Shown: positions 59,125 through 64,000 of the stretch, piece after piece | How the letters are laid out: each line of letters opens with the position of its first letter | Position numbering within the stretch: the stretch's first letter is position 1 | From: Sipunculus nudus | Taxonomy: Eukaryota > Annelida > Sipuncula > Golfingiida > Sipunculidae | Direction of reading: 5' to 3' | NCBI GenBank assembly: GCA_026874595.1 | Contig: CM049317.1 | Location: forward strand, 49,750,401-49,814,400 | DNA length: 64,000 nucleotides | Translations under genes and position numbers: made by a program | Notes under the pieces: model-generated | The model's input: only the letters and a program-made list of their open reading frames with translations | The model's database searches: none | What the model was told of the DNA's origin: nothing

Positions 59125-59955
59125 CTGTAATATCTTGGGATTTTCAACTAAAGAGCATGTCGATAGAATGCTCGCTTTTCAATTAGATATATAAACGATA
59201 GATTAAAAAAAATGTACACCGCTCTTAAAATATAATAAGTTTGCCATATAAAGTCCGAGCATGGAGATAATGCAAATTTATCAAAGGCAAAAAATGTATC
59301 TATAACAAATATTTGTTATTAAATAATTGAATCTGAACATTTAAAAATCCTCCACAAGATGCCAGCATTAGGCTGAATCTGATGGTCAATCCACTTTACT
59401 CTTGCAGTGCTAACAGTTACATGACTTACCTCCCAGGCTGGTGACTATCTATGACTGTAGTGTTTACGTACCTTACAACGCCTGACCCACGCTGTGCCGC
59501 CTCATGTATTCTAGTAGTCCCTACCCTGTCCAAGGTGGTCGCAGGAGCAGGGAGGATTTACAGGGTGTATGACAGAGAGACTTGGCTTCCTCTTAACTCA
59601 CATGTTGGTGGGTTTTTTTTCGAAGCTTTTAAACTGCAAGAAGTTAAACAAACAAGCAGGCTTTCAAATGCTGTGAGACTTAAATATAAAAAAAATATAA
59701 TTGTACAGAGTGTTTTATCGATGGACGGAGTAAGTTGTATTCAAGTAAGGATTCAATGTAAGGTAGACTTCTGCATTTTTCTTTTTTATCGGGATAAACG
59801 GAAAATGGGTTAGATACAGGATTTCCATTGAAACAGTTCGTAAAATCAGATTTAAAACAAATATATGTACTGCAGATAAAAAGAGAGAGAGAGAAGTTCA
59901 TCTTACGGATCCAAGCCACAGTTCCAAACATCAAAAATGCACCGAAGGTTTAACA
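59125..59955 (-). pseudogene. Gene D: decayed paralogue of gene C 5' exons
   Basis: Three exon relics lie in gene C order. The signal exon relic (about 59,955-59,907) keeps FGTVAW and the CC|GTAAGA donor, but a TAA precedes it and the start ATG is gone. The CTLD N-half relic (about 59,610-59,430) keeps the AGGTAAGT-type donor and the 'cacgctgtg' and 'caaggtgg' phrases, but has several indels, including an 8-base loss. The middle exon relic (59,188-59,125) reads K.EHSI..LFS-stop, with the cysteine codon changed and the acceptor AG lost. With the C-half relic at 57.2 kb this is an unprocessed pseudogene. Confidence 0.8.
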
Positions 59956-59964
59956 AAATGCTTG

Positions 59965-60260
59965 TGCAAAATGCTTGTTGTGTTGCTTGTGCTGCCATCT
60001 ACAGTGAAATTGTGTGATAGAGAAGAGGTGGTGCAGGGAAAATAGCCCTCTACAGGGGATATAGTCTGATAGGGAAGCGGCTGTGCTGGTTTTGTTGCTT
60101 GTGCTGCCATCTACAGGGTAAATAGTGTGATATAGAGTAGAGCTAATACTGGTTGTGTTGCTTATACTGTCCTCTACAGAAGAAAATAGTTTGATATAAG
60201 AGAGGTTGTGCTGGTCATGTTGGCTGTGCTGTCCCCTTCAGAGGAATAGTTTGACAGAGC
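59965..60260 (+). repeat. ~61-bp minisatellite
   Basis: The phrase 'ctggttgtgttgcttgtgctgccatctacag' recurs in diverged form at about 59,976, 60,088, 60,147 and 60,208, each followed by 'aatagt.tgatagag'. It immediately precedes the gene D signal relic on the minus strand. Confidence 0.7.
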
Positions 60261-61669
60261 TTGGACGTTATATATGATGGTATCACATGAAAGATTTATG
60301 CTGCCATCTCTACTTAACTCATGTTTAGTGCTGGTTGATCTCCTGATAATCAATAGTGATTCAGCTAAAGACGTGCTGTTGTGATGCCAAAATGTTGCCT
60401 AGTGACAGAGTGAAAAATTTTGCCCCGTTAGAGAGTGCCGGTCCTGCTCAATATTCCCTGAGCATAGGCTCCCAACAGGAGAATTGATAGGTATTTACAA
60501 TCTATGCCTTAGTGTGATGACTTATAAGTGATGCTGGGATGCATCACAAACAAATACCCATTTAAAAATTGTATACCTAAATCTTGCCTTAAATATGACA
60601 GTAAGTCAATATAAGCAGGGGAGTTTACGGGATATGCTTATAACCATTTGAAAGGCCTCCTGGTTCATATGTCTTGTATTTATGGAGTTTCAAAGTAAAA
60701 TCAATTTATGACTCCAGGGTGCATCTAATAATCGAATAATCTGTACATTATATATGTTGCTGTTGCACATTTCAGTAAGTCTACCGTCACAGCAGTGCTC
60801 CAATCTATATGGGCAATTTATTTAATTAATTAGATGCATTCAGTGCTGCCATCTACCAGTTATTTATTAATTTAGTTTAATCCTCAAAAGACCTGTGTCA
60901 ATTATCTTTTGGTCAAGCTTGGTCATGTGACATGACAACTGTGTTGACCAGGTTACTTGGTAACTCTGCGCATTCCGGCTCGCCATTACGTTTGTTAGTG
61001 TGGTGAATGGACCTTGCAAGTGAATGGTACGAACGGATTCCGCCACCAAGGGGCTCCTGGTTCTGCTCGAACGAGCAGGCATACATGACCGTCCATTCGT
61101 GAAAAACAGACCAGCGGCTTTTCTCTGTCAGAGTGTCAGAGAGAAAAAATAACTGTCCTGATTGTCGAGAAAGGTGGTTTCAGTGGTGGAACTTTCAAAT
61201 TCACTACTGAAAGTCGTGAACCGGCCAATTCAACCGAATCTGGATCTCGCCTGCGCCTACCCAGTCACTCGCCGGATACCAGATTTTAGCCGAATTCCTT
61301 CACTGAATATCGATGAATTTTAATTTTGCTTAACATCTTCACTGAGGATCGTTGAACAATACCTCGTCCGCCTTGTGATTGTTTACACTTGGAAAATTTC
61401 TCCACGGACTTGAATATTTTTACTTCGTTGAAGGAACATTTTACTTGGATTTTAATAATGTGGAACACTTACCTGACTTTCAATGAACTGTTGTGCAGGA
61501 TCATATTTAAGATTTACCTTAGAGCCACTATCGAACGCGGGCTTCGCTTCTATTGAGGAAAATATAAATAAAATTGTCACCTCTCATTCCCTTTTTTAAC
61601 TCCTAATTTTCCCTGTGGATGTCCCTACACTTTACTCTTTTAACATGAACAACAACTAAGCATCAAAAG
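60261..61669. other. No gene recognised; GC-richer block
   Basis: 60,900-61,300 is clearly less AT-rich than the rest of the window and could be an LTR or old coding sequence. Frames on both strands are interrupted and show no motif. Confidence 0.3.
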
Positions 61670-61742
61670 CCGCCTGAATCGGGATTCGAACCTACGATCT
61701 CTAGACAAGGAACCATACACGCTGCTAAGTGAGCCGTGAATA
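61670..61742 (-). repeat. tRNA-like sequence (SINE head or tRNA pseudogene)
   Basis: On the minus strand there is a perfect B box, GGTTCGAATCC (61,692-61,682), an A-box-like GGCTCACTTAGC (61,735-61,724) and an arm of the CCTTGTCTAGAGATCG type between. The acceptor arms do not pair convincingly. Confidence 0.45.
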
Positions 61743-62239
61743 CGAGATACCAGCAGCAGTTAGTTTTCTTCATTAATATATGTGATTGAAGCGCCATCTA
61801 TCGCGAAAATGGGAAACCATTTACTATTTGAACAGGTAAATTAAGCTTTAGCTTTATACAATAGTATTATATATATTTTTGATAAACTTGTAATATCCTG
61901 GTATCGTATCTGGAAGTACTCTTATAAGTGACAAACCAGAGTTCACCATCTGAATTCAAGCTTTACAATTCCAATCCGGCACAGCCTCAAATCTTATGTT
62001 ATCGAAATATCTTCTAAGCCATTCACATACTGTTTTTCTGTGATCAACATTTATGCAGTATTCCGTAACATTGTGATATATCGTATCACATACGGCTCTA
62101 TTGATTTGTTTGATAACTGAGATACTTCGATGAAACACTGTTGTTTTCTACCACTTTGAATATTTTTTGTGAAATTTGAAGATCATTCGTGATGATTGTT
62201 TAGATAAGATATCACCATGTCAAACAAAGATCGTATATC
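61743..62239. other. No gene seen
   Basis: A 60-codon minus-strand frame (62,138-61,956) is open but carries no motif I recognise. Confidence 0.3.
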
Positions 62240-62743
62240 TTGTACAATGTATTAGAAATGCACAACCTTGTATTTGATAGTAAACCACAAACTCTATCTG
62301 AGGTTGAACATATGGCCAACACTTCGGTCCAGGATCTATTAACAGATTACGAAAAGACTGTATTGGATGAGCTGGTCCAGATGCTGCCCAGACTGAGGCA
62401 TGCGATGTGTAAACGGGCACTGCAAAGGTTAAGTAGACTGCCCTCTTCGCATGAGAAAGTTCAACTCGTACTCCACCGGCTTTTCCGAACTGCAAATTTG
62501 TCATGCGCTCTTGTCGAAACAAGTCAGATACAGGCTATACCTGGCAGTCTGATGCTGATATCGGAGATGAAGGACGTTCAAGCTACAGGGTCTACAACAG
62601 GAGTGGATGTCTCGGTATACAATATAGGACCTAAGAAAGTCACGATACCAAATAAAACAATAATTGCTGAACTCTATACTGTTCTTCAGTGCATAAATCC
62701 AACCCAGATACTGGTCCGGCAACATATATATACCAATGAATGA
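62240..62743 (+). CDS. Hypothetical 167-aa frame, possibly a retroelement fragment
   Basis: Open for 167 codons from ATG to TGA. The first half is helical in character (LLTDYEKTVLDELVQMLPRL, CKRALQRLSRLPSSHEK). The last third (IPGSLMLISEMKDV, VDVSVYNIGPKKVTIPNKT, IIAELYTV) has the V.V.N.....V.IP..T.IAEL pattern often seen between protease and RT in Ty3/gypsy polyproteins. No protease or RT adjoins it. It may be a chimera of two fragments or chance. I do not assign a function. Confidence 0.35.
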   Translation: MYNVLEMHNLVFDSKPQTLSEVEHMANTSVQDLLTDYEKTVLDELVQMLPRLRHAMCKRALQRLSRLPSSHEKVQLVLHRLFRTANLSCALVETSQIQAIPGSLMLISEMKDVQATGSTTGVDVSVYNIGPKKVTIPNKTIIAELYTVLQCINPTQILVRQHIYTNE

Positions 62744-63002
62744 CTAATTACAGCCATTTCAGAACAGACAAGACACGGGTTTTGTTTTTAAATATAAATT
62801 AAATTTAATTTTTTTAGGGTACTCTGGAACAAAATAACGAGTATGTGGTCACCCAAAACCAGGAAATAGACGGCAAAGATTGATGAAAAATTAATCAGTA
62901 AACTTCGTTTTTCTCCCTTTAAATTAACAGTTCATAAATCTTAACTCTGCAATAGTTATAAAATATCAGACTGTGTTGGTAAGGTTTTCCTGTCAGTCTT
63001 GT

Positions 63003-63004
<2 letters not shown>

Positions 63005-63052
<48 letters not shown>
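63005..63052 (+). repeat. (TA)n at the 5' truncation point of the Penelope-like element
   Basis: About 24 TA units end 2 bases before the start of the endonuclease frame. Confidence 0.95.
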
Positions 63053-63054
<2 letters not shown>

Positions 63055-63056
<2 letters not shown>

Positions 63057-63644
63057 GAAACTAGTTGACAAACACTTCCCTAAACTTCACAGGTACCACA
63101 GGTTATTCAACAGGAACAATTTGAAAATCAGCTATAGCTGTCTACCCAACATGTCTAACCTGATCAGCAGACATAATATGAAGGTTTTAAATACTGACAA
63201 TGCTGTACCCCAAAACCAATGTAACTGCCGTAAAAAAGACGAATGTCCTATGAATGGTCAGTGTCAGCTGAAATGCATTGTCTATAAGGCAACAGTAAAA
63301 ACAGACAATGACGAGAAATACTACATAGGGTGTACTGAAGATGATTTCAAGACAAGATACAATAACCACAAGCAATCTTTTCGTAACAGATCCCACGCTA
63401 AAAATACTGAACTGTCTAAACACATTTGGTCACTAAAAGACAACAATATCAATTACAAGCTCTCCTGGGAAATATCTGCCAAGGCAGCACCTTACTCCTG
63501 TGGGACAAGGAAATGTGATCACTGCTTGTCTGAAAAGCTACTTATAGCAACCCCCCCCCGGGATCATTGTTGAACTCAAGAGCTGAAATTCTCTCTAAGT
63601 GCCGCCACCAAAACAAATTCACTCTGAAATGTTTTAAAATCTAG
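63055..63644 (+). pseudogene. Penelope-like element: GIY-YIG endonuclease region, 5'-truncated and frameshifted
   Basis: The frame to 63,573 encodes the C-terminal part of a Penelope-like polyprotein. It begins in the RT-to-endonuclease linker (KISYSCLPNMSNLISRHN), then a Cys-rich linker motif CNCRKKDECPMNGQC (residues 56-70), the GIY counterpart VYK (76-78), YIG (90-92), FKTRYNNHK with the catalytic Arg (101), the CDHC pair and a downstream SEKLLI with the metal-binding Glu (160). The frame then leaves register at a C-run (63,551-63,559). In the neighbouring frame the usual ending (LLNSRAEILSKCRHQ..) continues to TAG at 63,642-63,644. The RT domain is absent. Confidence 0.85.
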
Positions 63645-64000
63645 CATTCATACTAATTTCTACGTGCCCTCTAATCTCCCCCTACCCCCACCACGAGGAT
63701 CCGCTGGGCAGACTCATCTGTTCAGGTGGTTGCTCTCCCACTGCTGGCTCGTGGAGTCCATTGGATGACAGGAAAGTCCTACTTTATCCTACTCTAAGGG
63801 GCTTCACGACCTTCAGCTAGGAGACCTGCACCACTTGGTATGAGTATAGTACATTTGCCTTTCATATTACTTTTTATATTGTATATTTGCCTTTTGCATT
63901 GTATATTTTCATAGTATATGTGTATAGTATATTTATATCATATGTGTATACTACTGAAATGTTACTGTACCCAGGACCCTATTAAATATCAGCTTACTGG
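63645..64000 (+). mobile_element. Penelope-like element 3' untranslated end
   Basis: AT-rich 3' tail. The part from about 63,835 matches, in reverse complement, the fragment at 34,208-34,385, so it belongs to the element. The window ends inside or just past it. Confidence 0.7.

Noticed and set aside
1-64000. CRISPR array or bacterial operon
   Set aside because: Tandem repeats here have no unique equal-length spacers, and the genes are intron-split; nothing prokaryotic is seen.

Overview
This is animal (metazoan) nuclear DNA, not microbial: genes are split into short exons with GT..AG introns, the sequence is visibly AT-rich, and it is crowded with (TA)n tracts, tRNA-derived SINE-like pieces, LTR, Penelope-like and DNA-transposon remnants. 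Receptors with C-type lectin-like domains (CTLDs) and an interspersed repeat of a type I associate with bivalve and gastropod genomes (38.4-39.6 kb) suggest a lophotrochozoan, most likely a mollusc. That assignment is inference.

The coding content is a cluster of CTLD receptor genes, all on the minus strand. Gene A is one CTLD exon at the left edge (597-800). Gene B (18,051-21,143) can be assembled from seven exons into a 338-aa type I protein: signal peptide, two CTLDs, short stalk, one membrane helix, tiny tail. Gene C (37,266-50,683) assembles from nine exons into a 473-aa protein: signal peptide, two CTLDs, stalk, membrane helix and a ~150-residue tail rich in tyrosines, including two YxxQ motifs. 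Codon phases close at every junction of both models (nearly all introns are phase 1), which is the best evidence that they are right. Gene D (53.4-60.0 kb) is a dead copy of the 5' half of gene C, with signal, N-half, middle and C-half exons in the same order but with a lost start, frameshifts, a stop and truncation. A further decayed CTLD exon lies at 31.74-31.82 kb.

Mobile elements fill much of the rest. A decayed Ty1/copia element lies at 10.56-13.6 kb (minus). A decayed Ty3/gypsy element at 43.4-46.9 kb (plus) sits in an intron of gene C; it has a SCAN-like Gag and its integrase lies BEFORE the reverse transcriptase, the order of the Gmr1-like group. A Penelope-like element 3' end with a GIY-YIG endonuclease lies at 63.06-64.0 kb, with a second 3'-end fragment in opposite orientation at 34.2-34.4 kb. 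There are also probable solo LTRs (15.0, 54.2, 58.0 kb) and several terminal-inverted-repeat elements. A ~3.7-3.9 kb segment is directly duplicated at very high identity (51,391-55,254 and 55,255-58,963). It is either a very recent tandem duplication or two haplotypes laid end to end.

Two repeat blocks (33.7-34.1 and 38.4-39.6 kb) carry, once per ~157-bp unit, an inverted AGGTCA pair. Three of these are perfect IR3 palindromes of the estrogen-response-element type, inside an intron of gene C.

No rRNA, CRISPR, bacterial-type operon or convincing functional tRNA gene was seen. Long stretches (1.5-4.1, 15.8-18.0, 24.4-30.8, 34.4-37.2, 60.3-62.2 kb) hold nothing I can name beyond simple repeats.
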